Shown piece by piece: positions 49,001 through 56,400 of a stretch of DNA of 64,000 bases. The position numbers and the translations under genes were made by a program. Origin of the DNA: Ianthella basta (taxonomy: Eukaryota; Porifera; Demospongiae; Verongiida; Ianthellidae). Under the pieces are notes generated by a model, which was given only the letters and a program-made list of their open reading frames with translations, had not been told where the DNA came from and ran no database searches. Positions within the stretch are counted from its first letter, which is position 1. Each line of letters begins with the position of its first letter. The stretch spans positions 6,033,503-6,097,502 of the forward strand of contig OZ025886.1 in NCBI GenBank assembly GCA_964019415.1, written 5' to 3'.

Positions 49001-49748
49001 GAACTCTCAGACAGTGGTGTTTCTTGCAGAGCTCTCACACACTGCACTACCCTCAGTAGATCTGTCCTCCCTCCTAACTTCCTGGGTTGCCTCCACCCCT
49101 CCCATCACAGTGGCCTCCACACAGCTCCAGGTGGACACCGCATGTCCAGTGGTGATTGACTCCTTGGCGCCAGAAGGTTGCTCTGTACCCCCATCTACTG
49201 ACCCACCCACAGACCCACCTACTGCCCCACAGACAGATGTCACTGTGATAGCAGTAGCTGTAGGTGTTGCTGTTCTCGTCATTGTGATCATCACTGTTGC
49301 CATAGTGATGGTAGTGACATGTTTTTGCAGAAAGCAGTCAAAGTACAGGTAAGTACATGTGTGCCAATCACATCAACATTAAGTGTTTGACAGTTCTTGA
49401 ATTACAGCTCACTTCATGTGATGTGGTGTTCACTATTTGCTGTGCAGACTCAACCGTCCCCTCCCCAAGCCACCAGTGTATGAAGAGTATGAGTACATGG
49501 ACAGTGGGTCTGGGGGTGTGGTCCTAGCCAATATGACCAAGAATCCCTCATACATGACTACAGGGGAGGTAGTAACAAGCTTCTCTGGCACCGAGGGGGA
49601 CAGAGAGAAGGACCACACGTATGAGGTGCTGCCCTTTGAGGCTGCAGAGGAGGAGCAGGGAGGCACCACACATGGTGGTCAGCAAGACACTGCAGATGGT
49701 GGCCAGGGTGTTGCCACAGGCAATGTGCATGTGTATGCTAACCAATAG
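21622..49748 (+). CDS. Gene 3: giant Ig/Fn3 transmembrane receptor (40 exons)
   Basis: Forty exons placed by GT-AG sites join to about 11.35 kb of coding sequence, about 3,781 residues. The order is signal peptide; 24 Ig-like domains (one exon each); four Fn3 domains; a region like the membrane-proximal ectodomain of receptor tyrosine phosphatases; three more Ig-like domains copying Ig22-24; a Cys-containing juxtamembrane module; one transmembrane helix; and a ~100-residue tail with SH3- and phosphotyrosine-type motifs. Five Ig-like domains lack both cysteines. There is no kinase or phosphatase domain. It should be a cell-surface adhesion or recognition receptor; the ligand is unknown. The only visible break is one extra C in exon 3, which exon skipping could bypass without loss of frame. 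The exon joins are my reading and have no transcript support. Confidence 0.8.
21665..25649 (+). other. Intron 1 of gene 3 (4.0 kb)
   Basis: Bases ~22330-22920 and ~22985-23160 match the first introns of genes 1 and 4. No coding domain was found in the rest. The phase-1 ends agree with exons 1 and 2. Confidence 0.6.
25650..26009 (+). CDS. Gene 3 exon 2 (A): Ig1
   Basis: 120 codons, phase 1-1. Cysteines in 'FNISCF' and 'GVYHCF', residues ~15-134. Compared with gene 1 and gene 4 the variable spots are the segment after the first Cys and the one around 'VHTSTQ'. Confidence 0.9.
26010..28452 (+). other. Intron A-B of gene 3
   Basis: 2.4 kb, sharing blocks with the same intron of units 1, 2 and 4. 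An AT-rich stretch of ATAATATAATT type lies at ~28136-28192. No gene is seen. Confidence 0.6.
28453..28771 (+). CDS. Gene 3 exon 3 (B): Cys-less Ig-like domain with apparent +1 shift
   Basis: Homologous to exon B of units 1 and 4 but 319 instead of 318 or 309 bases. A run of seven C near the start has one base too many, so neither nearby AG acceptor gives the phase needed to read on into 'VRVTPRYVVLD'. It could be a real frameshift, a homopolymer error, or an exon skipped in the transcript. Beyond the run the frame is open to the donor GTAAGT. Trp is present ('HDWEYS') and no Cys. Confidence 0.7.
29041..29370 (+). CDS. Gene 3 exon 4 (C): Ig3
   Basis: 110 codons, phase 1-1, donor GTGAGA; cysteines in 'FTCLARG' and 'VVTCVAS'. 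The 3' part is almost invariant across units. Confidence 0.9.
29630..29911 (+). CDS. Gene 3 exon 5 (D): Ig4
   Basis: 94 codons, phase 1-1, donor GTATGT; 'LTCTGGDC', 'FSWLLDG' and 'GTYTCQV' mark the Ig fold. The next intron (29912-30864) is nearly identical to that of gene 1. Confidence 0.92.
30865..31230 (+). CDS. Gene 3 exon 6 (E): Ig5
   Basis: 122 codons, phase 1-1, donor GTCAGT; cysteines in 'FSITCTAES' and 'GMYWCRA'. The central ~40 residues are rich in Ser/Thr and differ strongly from gene 1. Confidence 0.9.
31303..31563 (+). CDS. Gene 3 exon 7 (F): Cys-less Ig-like domain
   Basis: 87 codons, phase 1-1, donor GTGAGT. 'LSWSRDG' and 'AGEYTAEV' align with the Ig C and F strands, but both cysteines are replaced. 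This is the exon cut by minisatellite array 2 in gene 1. Confidence 0.85.
31564..32324 (+). other. Intron 7 of gene 3 with a small foldback element
   Basis: Contains an inverted repeat with arms 32047-32080 and 32086-32115 (GCAGCTGCCCC / AGTCTTGTGTAGCC paired with GGCTACACGAGACT), a MITE-like hairpin. Nothing else is recognised. Confidence 0.65.
32325..32630 (+). CDS. Gene 3 exon 8 (G): Ig7
   Basis: 102 codons, phase 1-1, donor GTGGGT. Cysteines in 'LTVNCSV' and 'GNYTCSA'. No copy is seen in units 1, 2 or 4 within the window. Confidence 0.85.
32744..33003. mobile_element. MITE-like element with TAGGGCTGGGA ends
   Basis: A ~260-bp stretch inside the intron before exon 9, starting TAGGGCTGGGA and ending in the inverse TCCCAGCCCTA. 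The ends resemble hAT-type terminal repeats. No clear target-site duplication is visible, so the family is uncertain. Confidence 0.5.
33139..33414 (+). CDS. Gene 3 exon 9 (H): Ig8
   Basis: 92 codons, phase 1-1, donor GTAAGT. 'VIFNCTAS', 'FRWFRQS' and 'VGYTCTV' fit an Ig domain. Confidence 0.85.
33513..33779 (+). CDS. Gene 3 exon 10 (I): Ig9
   Basis: 89 codons, phase 1-1, donor GTACTG. 'NLTCSSYG', 'LTWSVNR' and 'TSYTCTS' fit an Ig domain. The acceptor follows a long C run (33489-33502). Confidence 0.85.
33967..34044. repeat. (TG)n microsatellite
   Basis: About 39 uninterrupted TG repeats in the intron between exons 10 and 11. Confidence 0.98.
34155..34460 (+). CDS. Gene 3 exon 11 (J): Cys-less Ig-like domain
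   Basis: 102 codons, phase 1-1, donor GTGAGT. 'VEWERNG' supplies the Trp and 'NGTNTVTASN' lies where the F strand should be. Both cysteine positions are filled by other residues. Confidence 0.8.
34576..34896 (+). CDS. Gene 3 exon 12 (K): Ig11, type b
   Basis: 107 codons, phase 1-1, donor GTAAGT. 'ALMCTATGVPAPTISWFM' and 'AIITCTASNGVGA' are the marks. It is the first of three very similar 321-bp exons (12, 14, 16) that alternate with 297-bp exons. Confidence 0.92.
34897..35935 (+). other. Intron 12 of gene 3
   Basis: 1.04 kb, longer than its neighbours because it holds a reverse-oriented pogo-type transposase fragment (listed separately). Otherwise nothing is recognised. Confidence 0.7.
35224..35860 (-). 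mobile_element. pogo/Tigger-type transposase fragment
   Basis: Read on the minus strand, ~35700-35480 gives 'VVIFDTFKGHTG', then 'LLLENSIISVIIPSN', a stop, 'TDVLQPLDLSLNKPLKDHLR' and 'FQSWYSEQVS'. This is the conserved second-Asp and C-terminal part of DDE_1 (pogo/Tigger) transposases. At least one stop interrupts it, so it is a dead DNA transposon piece antisense in the receptor intron. Its outer ends were not found. Confidence 0.85.
35936..36232 (+). CDS. Gene 3 exon 13 (L): Ig12, type a
   Basis: 99 codons, phase 1-1, donor GTGAGT. 'SFSCTVDSYPSSNIIWLH' and 'GTYTCFAKN'. It is one of three near-copies with exons 15 and 17. Confidence 0.92.
36303..36623 (+). CDS. Gene 3 exon 14 (M): Ig13, type b
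   Basis: 107 codons, phase 1-1, donor GTAAGT. Near-copy of exons 12 and 16 ('GVPAPTISWFMNGTLLADDG'). Confidence 0.92.
36624..37349 (+). other. Intron 14 of gene 3
   Basis: 726 bp. It includes a small inverted repeat, ACCAGACCC (~37200-37208) with GGGTCTGGT (~37244-37252). An 80-codon open frame at 36845-37087 has no recognised domain and is probably chance. Confidence 0.5.
37350..37646 (+). CDS. Gene 3 exon 15 (N): Ig14, type a
   Basis: 99 codons, phase 1-1. Nearly identical to exon 13 ('SFTCTVDSYPSSNITWLH', 'GTYTCSAVN'). Confidence 0.92.
37727..38047 (+). CDS. Gene 3 exon 16 (O): Ig15, type b
   Basis: 107 codons, phase 1-1. Nearly identical to exon 14; even the start of the following intron is shared, which points to recent exon-pair duplication. 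Confidence 0.92.
38048..38849 (+). other. Intron 16 of gene 3
   Basis: 802 bp with no recognised gene or element. Confidence 0.6.
38850..39146 (+). CDS. Gene 3 exon 17 (P): Ig16, type a
   Basis: 99 codons, phase 1-1. Third type-a copy ('SFSCTVDSYPSSNITWLH', 'GTYTCSAVNDVGS'). Confidence 0.92.
39147..39684 (+). other. Intron 17 of gene 3
   Basis: 538 bp with no recognised gene or element. Confidence 0.6.
39685..40032 (+). CDS. Gene 3 exon 18 (Q): Ig17
   Basis: 116 codons, phase 1-1. 'AVLTCVSTGIPEPNIIWM' and 'GVYTCVAMN', with a glycine/methionine-rich insert ('FMFGGGGANMM') after the C strand. Confidence 0.9.
40127..40441 (+). CDS. Gene 3 exon 19 (R): Ig18
   Basis: 105 codons, phase 1-1. 'IFCFTAGYPRPTIMWF' and 'GVYECVSSN' mark an I-set-like Ig. 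Confidence 0.9.
40700..41065 (+). CDS. Gene 3 exon 20 (S): Ig19
   Basis: 122 codons, phase 1-1. 'TFSCSAFGVPAPSLSWRRDG' and 'DMYQCVVIN'. Confidence 0.9.
41171..41461 (+). CDS. Gene 3 exon 21 (T): Ig20
   Basis: 97 codons, phase 1-1. 'VLSCIATARPRPNITWYKDG' and 'GTYTCVAEN'. Confidence 0.92.
41620..41901 (+). CDS. Gene 3 exon 22 (U): Ig21
   Basis: 94 codons, phase 1-1. 'TFSCTAQGNPVPTISW' and 'GVYTCSASNG'. Confidence 0.92.
42075..42401 (+). CDS. Gene 3 exon 23 (V): Ig22, Cys-less
   Basis: 109 codons, phase 1-1, donor GTCAGT. 'IHWTFTDLNG' gives the Trp, and 'GTYTMTATN' carries Met where Cys is expected; no cysteine in the domain. Its copy is exon 35. Confidence 0.88.
42568..42900 (+). CDS. Gene 3 exon 24 (W): Ig23
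   Basis: 111 codons, phase 1-1. 'TFDCLALAEPLHSLTWYF' and 'GVYMCLAEN'. Nearly identical to exon 36. Confidence 0.92.
43015..43407 (+). CDS. Gene 3 exon 25 (X): Ig24
   Basis: 131 codons, phase 1-1. 'TLNCSLQGYPISDVQWMKDG' and 'ANYTCVV'. The middle is identical in protein to exon 37, but both ends differ. Confidence 0.92.
43610..43975 (+). CDS. Gene 3 exon 26: Fn3-1
   Basis: 122 codons, phase 1-1. 'VPDAPINVTITNN', 'LSWVVP', 'LIPFVEYSYTVVAVNELG' fit a fibronectin type III domain. Confidence 0.92.
44109..44432 (+). CDS. Gene 3 exon 27: Fn3-2
   Basis: 108 codons, phase 1-1. 'GVAWSPPDPPNGIVANYTIV' and 'YSIQLAATNQIGTSPF' fit Fn3. Confidence 0.92.
44514..44801 (+). CDS. Gene 3 exon 28: Fn3-3
   Basis: 96 codons, phase 1-1. 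'VPQSVNVISPS', 'LVTWDHPLAPDRNGVITGYT' and 'LVPFTDYNITVAGNTSAGQG' fit Fn3. Confidence 0.92.
44802..45143 (+). other. Intron 28 of gene 3
   Basis: 342 bp, nothing recognised. Confidence 0.6.
45144..45250 (+). CDS. Gene 3 exon 29: Fn3-4, first half
   Basis: 107 bases, phase 1 in and phase 0 out, donor GTAAAG. 'LVVSWYPPSFPRGDITDYE' is the first half of a Fn3 split by an intron. The other half is exon 30. Confidence 0.85.
45676..45931 (+). CDS. Gene 3 exon 30: Fn3-4, second half, Cys-rich
   Basis: 256 bases, phase 0 in and 1 out. 'GLHAGTDYTVSVAALSDAG' closes the Fn3. Between strands sits a five-Cys insert ('CGVCSNPPSC' and 'CIMC'), unusual for this domain and perhaps disulfide-bonded. A short TTAGGG-like run (~45610-45630) lies in the preceding intron. 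Confidence 0.85.
46221..46326 (+). CDS. Gene 3 exon 31: linker and start of RPTP-like ectodomain
   Basis: 106 bases, phase 1 in, phase 2 out, donor GTAACT. Proline-rich 'PPTPSTPEPPNDE', then 'IMVPIAKCGQQNGPI'. Together with exons 32-34 it forms one domain. Confidence 0.75.
46542..46656 (+). CDS. Gene 3 exon 32: RPTP-like membrane-proximal ectodomain
   Basis: 115 bases, phase 2 in, 0 out. 'HYQIVVVAYSPG' resembles the 'YYQVVVEE' start of the membrane-proximal ectodomain of receptor tyrosine phosphatases (the PTPRK/M group), from known family patterns. Confidence 0.75.
46755..46958 (+). CDS. Gene 3 exon 33: RPTP-like membrane-proximal ectodomain
   Basis: 204 bases, phase 0 both ends. 'VYVAAEFG', 'MFTLGSGG' and 'YTNPTLSYSTSYTYFI' follow the 'YFAAEF...FTIGDN..Y.N.PL..Y..YF' pattern of receptor tyrosine phosphatases. 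No phosphatase domain follows in this gene. The donor (GTACAC after 'PNVR') is the weakest in the model. Confidence 0.75.
47016..47094 (+). CDS. Gene 3 exon 34: end of RPTP-like ectodomain
   Basis: 79 bases, phase 0 in, 1 out, donor GTGAGT; 'DPVAQRVTDYSLAGYSSF'. It restores phase 1 for the next Ig exon. Confidence 0.7.
47274..47600 (+). CDS. Gene 3 exon 35 (V'): Ig25, Cys-less
   Basis: 109 codons, phase 1-1. Copy of exon 23 with scattered changes; again Trp ('IRWTFTDLNG') but Met for Cys ('GTYTMMATN'). Confidence 0.88.
47801..48133 (+). CDS. Gene 3 exon 36 (W'): Ig26
   Basis: 111 codons, phase 1-1. Nearly identical to exon 24, and the 114-bp intron after it is identical to the one after exon 24. 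Confidence 0.92.
48248..48640 (+). CDS. Gene 3 exon 37 (X'): Ig27
   Basis: 131 codons, phase 1-1. 'ALNCSLRGYPLSNVQWMKDG' and 'AVYTCEV'. It is a mosaic: the central ~200 bases match exon 25 almost perfectly, while the first ~110 and last ~110 do not. Confidence 0.92.
48738..48793 (+). CDS. Gene 3 exon 38: juxtamembrane module, part 1
   Basis: 56 bases, phase 1 in, 0 out; 'TTIIQLYLRPVSNCLTWV', donor GTGAGT. Short and placed mainly because it keeps the frame between exons 37 and 39. Confidence 0.55.
48882..49348 (+). CDS. Gene 3 exon 39: juxtamembrane module and transmembrane helix
   Basis: 467 bases, phase 0 in, 2 out, donor GTAAGT. A Cys-containing extracellular stretch ('CSCSLSV', 'FSCLATEN', 'TACPVV') that I cannot assign to a family, then Pro/Thr spacer 'STDPPTDPPTAPQTD', then a hydrophobic helix starting 'VIAVAVGVAVLVIVII' and ending 'VVTCFC' before the basic stop-transfer 'RKQSKYR'. 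Residues ~3646-3673 span the membrane. Confidence 0.88.
49448..49748 (+). CDS. Gene 3 exon 40: cytoplasmic tail and stop
   Basis: 301 bases, phase 2 in, ending TAG. The ~100-residue tail has a class-I SH3-type motif (RPLPKPP) and six tyrosines: 'VYEEYEYMD' includes YEYM (YxxM, the type bound by PI3K p85), NPSY (NPxY, the type bound by PTB domains), YEVL (YxxL) and C-terminal YANQ (YxN, the type bound by Grb2 SH2). Binding is inferred from motifs only. It is repeated, damaged, at 17868-18113. Confidence 0.9.
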
Positions 49749-50453
49749 TTATAACTGATAAAATTACAGTGAATGTGTGCAAGACATAGTTTAACTGTAA
49801 GTGTTTTCTCCTCAGGTTTTAGCAGTTCATGTATTTTTGATATTGATAATAATATCACTCATTTCTTCGCTTTTCTTCTGCAGAAGGTTAGGGTCCGCCA
49901 ATTGACAATGCATGAGGCCTATTGAGTTCACAGTATTACCTTGCAGCCCTTTTATAATGGCTATATGTGTCTCCAAGTGTCTGTATGCAGTTACAACTTG
50001 AAGTAGATGCAGTAAGTGAACTAGCTATTACTGCTCAGACACAACACAAGCACATGCACAGATTCTCTCAATCAGTAAGAAGCATTACAGCACATTTAAT
50101 GGGCCACACTTTGCAAGGGATGGAGAACACTCTGTGCCTCCCGCGATAGCTAATCATCCACATGCAGACAGCTTGTGTACAAGGATATATCCCACCTATA
50201 GCTACAGACACTGCACAGTACAGTTCATATTATATGTTCTCAGTGACTGAAATCAACTGGTCGCTAGCGCAGTCCCATACAGTTACCAACACATGCATAC
50301 ATGTACCGCCGTTTCCAGACCAGTTTGCCCAGATAAAATTGGTCCGGAGACCATCTTTTTCGTTGCAAGAATTGGCCCTAGGACCACTTTCAAGGCCAAT
50401 TTTCCAGTGACAGCCAACGCCCACCTCAAGTATCACACCTTGTGCAGTCCGCG
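49749..50453 (+). promoter_or_regulatory. 3' end of gene 3 and promoter of gene 4
   Basis: Only 705 bp separate the stop of gene 3 from the ATG of gene 4. No AATAAA was found. From ~49990 the sequence matches the promoter block before gene 3 (21170-21621), so the 3' UTR must be short or overlap the next promoter. Confidence 0.6.
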
Positions 50454-50496
50454 ATGAGAGACAAGCGGACGCTTCAGATGTCCCTGTTAATTACAG
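50454..50496 (+). CDS. Gene 4 exon 1: signal peptide
   Basis: MRDKRTLQMSLLIT, phase-1 donor GTGGGTG. Same length as gene 3 exon 1, with matching promoter and intron start. Confidence 0.7.
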
Positions 50497-53400
50497 GTGG
50501 GTGAACAGACAAGATGTGAATGGTGAATCCATACGGTTAAGAAGCAGGAAAAGCGTCGCCACTCCCCCTAACCCTGACGCCGCGCGTGCGCTCTGTAGAC
50601 TCAACTGACTAGCTAGAGGAATTGGCTAGAACAGCTACTGCTAGCTATGTCCCATCAGATTCACTGTGCTGAATGAAGCGCGGTCTGGCAGGCCTATATA
50701 AGGGAATGTTGCTTGTAACTTTGGGATGGCTAGCTAACTGTTTCGAAATTCCACCTTTAGAAGAGAGAGCAGTAGAGAAGCCTATCTTCGCCAACCGGTG
50801 GGTTGCTTTGAGTGTATAGGCTACAGCTACCTAGCAGCTACGTACAATAGGCAAGATAGGCCCCGCTCAGGGAAACTGTCTAGCTACACACAAGACTAAG
50901 AGTAGGTTAAGCCAGGTTAGCTAGCTATAACGTATTATACTTCCCTGTTACTCCGCTAGCTAGCTAGCTATAGCTACCTTACAAACATTGCGATAAGCTT
51001 CACTTTCATTGGTATGACTTGCAGGCCTATCCACTAATAAGTAGGCTGAGCTCACATTCCGGTATAAAACTAACTGCTGGCTACCTGTGGTTGGGCTCAG
51101 TAAATTATGGTACATTATGCATAGACTTGTATTGCTGTGCGTACACAAGGCTTTATAATTATACCCTACAAGTCATTCTCTTGTATATCAATATCAATAT
51201 CACAATCAATATCAATATCAATAATTTTCAAGTGCCTCATGTGCTAGGCACACTAGGGCAACGGCCCCATGCAGCACTAAAACACAGTGTCATTCATTAT
51301 TATAGGGGAAATCGCCAGATGAAAGTCATTAAATAGTAAATAATTGTATATGTCAGGTAACGTATGCGTATATCTCTTGTTGACTATGGAGATGTATTAT
51401 ACATGCGAAATGTAGTGAGTAGTTTAATGTTCCCATTACACTGTAACACCACACCTTGGAGTGCTTGTGTTTATCATCCCTAGCTACGTACGTACGTACA
51501 TGACCCTCAGTTGCTGGAATGCAAAATTCTACACAGTTCATGCTACATGGTTTGATGTACACTGTGGTGGTGGTATACTCCTCCTGTAGTAACATGTTTG
51601 TGCAAACCTATAAGTGGCTTCTCACCCAACATAGTGTACAACAAGTATGAAGGCAGTGGGGCTGGAGGTGTGGGTGTGGCTAGACAAAGATCACCTGCTG
51701 TGCATGTTTCTCGCTATTACTTCTGCACTCAGTGAATTTTCTAGACTTGTATACAAATCTATTAGGCAGTGAAATGTTCTCAGTTGCTTGTACACCCATT
51801 AACTTCCATGTTGCTATAGAGTATCTGCAATAGCTTCTTGAGGTTTTGGATGTTTGCATATACAGGCACTGTAATTTTCTTAAGGCCATAACACAAAAGT
51901 CTTGGTGTTGTTGTATTAAAGTGGTGATAGAGAAGAAGCAGAAGGTGCTGCCCTCATCACTGCTGTTTACAGGTGAGTATATCATGGCATCTATCCCTAT
52001 TATATCACCAAGAAGCTAACAACTAGCCACAAGCTAGTTAGCCGTCAATATGCAACTTCTTTGCGACAGACATCGTTTGGAACTGCACATGCATGGTAGG
52101 GAAAAAGGAGGGGGAGGGAAATATGGTAGTGAACTGGACCAGCACCAGCAACCTCCAGATATTTAGCTGACCCCTTTAGCAGCTGGGTCACTGGTCACCG
52201 CCTACAGCCACTGATCCATTCCCTCCTTATATACTGATGTGGGCGGGCTCTATCCAGAGCCTCCTTTGAAATTCCCACACTGGGCACTGACTAATCAGTG
52301 ACATTATTGGAAATGCTAATTAGATGGTCTATGTACCATGGAGACGCAAATGGAACTTATCATGTGTAGTTCTGAATATTGTCTTTCATTCATGTCACCA
52401 TGGTACATAGACCATCTTAATTAGCATTTCCGATAATGTCGCTGATTATTGTGTTGCATTGTCGTCCCCTGTATATATGTACGTATGTGTATTCGTCATG
52501 GTCAAATCGGGGTACCTCGATTGTGCAACTACCACTGCCTTCCCATGGCATTGAGGACAACCAGCAGCTATTCTTTTGGATAGCGAACGCTTTGAATCTG
52601 CTTAACATTTGGCTTTCTGTCTGTATGTCTCACGCAGTGTGTATTGTGACTGTCTATCATGTTCAGCACAATGTCAACCTTGGAGTAGTTCCGCCATGTT
52701 ACCTTATGTCCTTCTATATAACATGTGGCCCAGACCCCTTTCACCATTCCCTGGGGGATATACCTGCTTCGTGAGGTTCTTGTGCAATGACAAGCTCTTG
52801 TGCAATAGCAATGCAATTAAGCCCCTCTGCACAATTTCATAGTACATTCAAATGTCTGCACTGCATCCAGCAAGTTCTTAATCTTTTAGCTTTTTCAGCT
52901 TTTTCACTCTTTCTGTCCTTTGACAGTATATGATCTTTTTCTCCAGTGAGGCTAGTTGCATTTCGCATATATACATTCAAAATGCGAACAGCCTCACTGG
53001 GCAGCTGCAAAATGTAGAGTGTGCCTGAGAACATGAGGAAGAAGGCGCAGTAAAGTGCATTGTGAGAAGTACACAAGTTGCGCCTGATGGAAGGCCATTA
53101 TCATCACACGTGCTACGTTAGCTAGGACATCTCCGAGCTGATGTTGCATCCATGTATGTGCACACTTGCTGTGGCATAATTCCTTAATAGTCTGTCCGCC
53201 TCTTTGTCTTGCAGTGATGAAAGCGCTTTTGTCCTTACCATAGCACACCAGTGTGGCAGTGAGAGGTGTCTAAGCAGCCAAATGGCCAAATAACTTGCAA
53301 TCATCACTTGCTATGCAAACCTGCCTCCAGAAAGCTCGCAGTCGTCTCCCCGGGGCTCATTTTGGCCTCATTGTTGTGCAAGCATTAATCAAGTGTCACT

Positions 53401-56400
53401 GATAGACATACATGAGCATAGGATTGTATTGCAAAAGGGTTGCAAATATATGTACATACACAAGCATAGAATTTCGTTGCACAAGTTGTGGAAATACATT
53501 ACTTGCCGAGCCAAAAGCTGCGGATATACATACATACCCGCGAGGGACGACAACACATCACGATTACTTGCCTCGCCTGTCGACTCAGCAATTATACATA
53601 TGAAGCACGCATCAGCTAGCTATGAAGTGAGTTGTAATAAGTTCTGTCACAGCACCTTTGCTTTTTCTAGTAACCATACCTGGTTGCTAGAAGAGATAAA
53701 CATGTGTCAATAGCTAATATGTGCATTGCACAGGTACAAATGTACATACCTATAGCTAAGCTGTAATAGCCAGTACATGCAGACCTGTCCTGTAAGGGAG
53801 CTATGATCCTACTGCTGACTGCTACTGTACTTATGATTGTGTATAGTGCATGTAAGGGCTAAGTTATAGATGCCACACTGGTCAGTTCCAAGAAGACCTA
53901 CAGTGATTATACCAATTGGACATACTACTAGGTGCCTGTCAATTTATGATATTTACTTTGCTTCTATTTTCTCCAACACATGTATATAGGTGTCCTGATA
54001 CTGTCTCTATCAGCAGTGGCTCAAGGTTAGACCAAGGGAGGACTTTAATGTACAGCATGTAATCAAATACTACAAGTGGGGTCAGGGCAGTCTGACCAAC
54101 ATGAGCAAGATGCAGCAACTAATGTGGCTTATGCATGCAAGAGTACAAGAGTGTAAGGTGTACCCTTGCACATGCTGCATCTGGTAGTCCTGCATGATCC
54201 TCTGTAGCTTGTGCTAGCTGGTGGCGACTTTTCTTAAGAACTATTGCAAATATATACGTATACTCCACTTGTACTTTTGTGGTCCTCACCTTCTACATGC
54301 GCAGTTGGATCTGTATCATTGTTTTAACTTGCTTTTACACATCTATATACTAGTCCAAAATCTATGTGACCACACACACTGATTCCTTGTTCATAATACA
54401 CATCATAACAAGTCTCTCTCTGATGTCTAATTTGGTGCATATGTAGTCATCTATACTTCAACATGTGTATACGTTTGTTGTTCTATTGGTCAGGGTATCT
54501 GTCAACTAAAGTGTGCATAATCTAGGTGTATGCAGTCAATTCCTTCTGTTTGATCTTAATCATGATGTTTTCATAGTTCACTGTCTTCAATGATTGTTTT
54601 TCTTGTTGTCTTCATGATGGCAGGTCTCTCTGTAGTGCCTAATTTGATGCCAAGTGGAACTGGAGTGCTTTCACCCAACCCTGTTTCAGGTTACGGCAGA
54701 TCAACTCGCTTCAACCTCAACACTGGAGCTACTTTTAACATCAGTTGTATCATCACTCACTCAACTAATGCCTTTACCATATACTTCTACAAGGATGGGG
54801 TGGTGATCAGTGATGGGGAACTGGTGAACACTACACTGACTGTAACAGTCCATACGAGCACTCAGTGGACCGTTCAGTTGCAGTTCCTCAACTTCCAACC
54901 AGTCCATGATGGTGTCTACCACTGCTTTGCCAACACAAGTGATACAATGGAAGAGATGTCCAGTGACTTGTACCTCTATGGATCAGGTGAGGACTGCCGC
55001 TGGTACTACAGTATACATTGATCCTAAACAGGTTTCACTGTATTGTATGTGTGATGAGTCCTTGTAATTCCAATGAAGCTGACCTGATGTATAATACTTG
55101 ATGGTGACTCCATTTATTGCTGAGCAAAAAGTGAGGCAAGTTATCTTGATGCTCAAATCTCCATGGGTTTGTATGTATGTATGTATGTTGTATACTACAG
55201 TGTGACCTCTCCCCCCCCATAATCTGCCAAACCTGCTAATCTGCCCTAGTTCTCAATAAACAAATTAAATTGTACACATTTACTATACATGTAATCTGCC
55301 ACCCACCAATACCATCATCTGCCACAATTTTTGATGACGAAATTGACTATTTATTAATGTATTTCCCCCGGAAATCTGCCATGTGGTAAACCTATATACA
55401 GATCTAGTGGTGTTAGCATTTTCAAGATGGCTAGTCAAGGAAGAACAGAAATCAGTATTGCACGAAAACGAGAAATCTGCCAGTACAGAGAAGATAACCC
55501 AGGTGCCACAAGGATGTTGCAACTGTTTCCAGCGAAAATGGAAAATTAACATCGATCGCACAAAGAACTGTGGGAAATATTTCAAAGAGAAAATTGGACT
55601 GGGAGGCCACCGATACGCGTCAACTGAAGACAAAGCGGATGAAGAAACCCAAATTTGAGGAATTAGAACGGGCTTTGGGATTGCCGTTTACATCCATGGA
55701 AGTGAAGAAGGCTATTGTCACCAATGCCATCCTAGTTGCTAAAGCAAAGGAGTTCGCAAGTCGATTGGACCGCCCTGAAGATGATTTCAAGGGCTGCAAC
55801 AGATGGCTAAGCCGCTTCAAACAACAACGAGGAATCGCATCCAGAAAGTTGCATGAAGAGGCATCATCAGTCGAACTTCCTTTATACTGTATTATACACC
55901 ATTTGTACAATGACATGTTTTGTATTCTGGTTGTGAGTATATTATTTCAATAGTATTAGCACAGTGTTAATATTATCATGGTAATATTATCATAATGATG
56001 CATTCTGAGATGCTCTCTGCATGTACCTGCATGTGTTAGGGCTCAAACCTCATTGATCTGCCAATCCCGCTAATCCACCATAAATCTGAGCGGATTAGCG
56101 AAGTTAGTGTACAAAAATTCCTTTAGAATGAAAAGGATTTAGGAATGGCCAGCAGAAAATACATAGAAACAAGCAACAGCACCTCTATACCATGATAAAC
56201 CACATTTCCACGAAGTTCACTCTGCATTCCTAATTTACTTGTGGATGCATGGACCCAAATGTCTAGCTAGTTAGTCCCATGTAGCTGCAAGGACTACAAA
56301 GTGAATTTCACAGAAATGTGGATTATCATGGTGTTGAGGTGCTGTTGCTTGTTTCTATGCTTTTTCTGCTGGCCATTCCTAAATCCCTTTTAATTCTAAA

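Noticed and set aside
49007-49303. Minus-strand ORF over the transmembrane exon
   Set aside because: Shadow of exon 39; the + strand frame gives a coherent membrane helix and stop-transfer signal.
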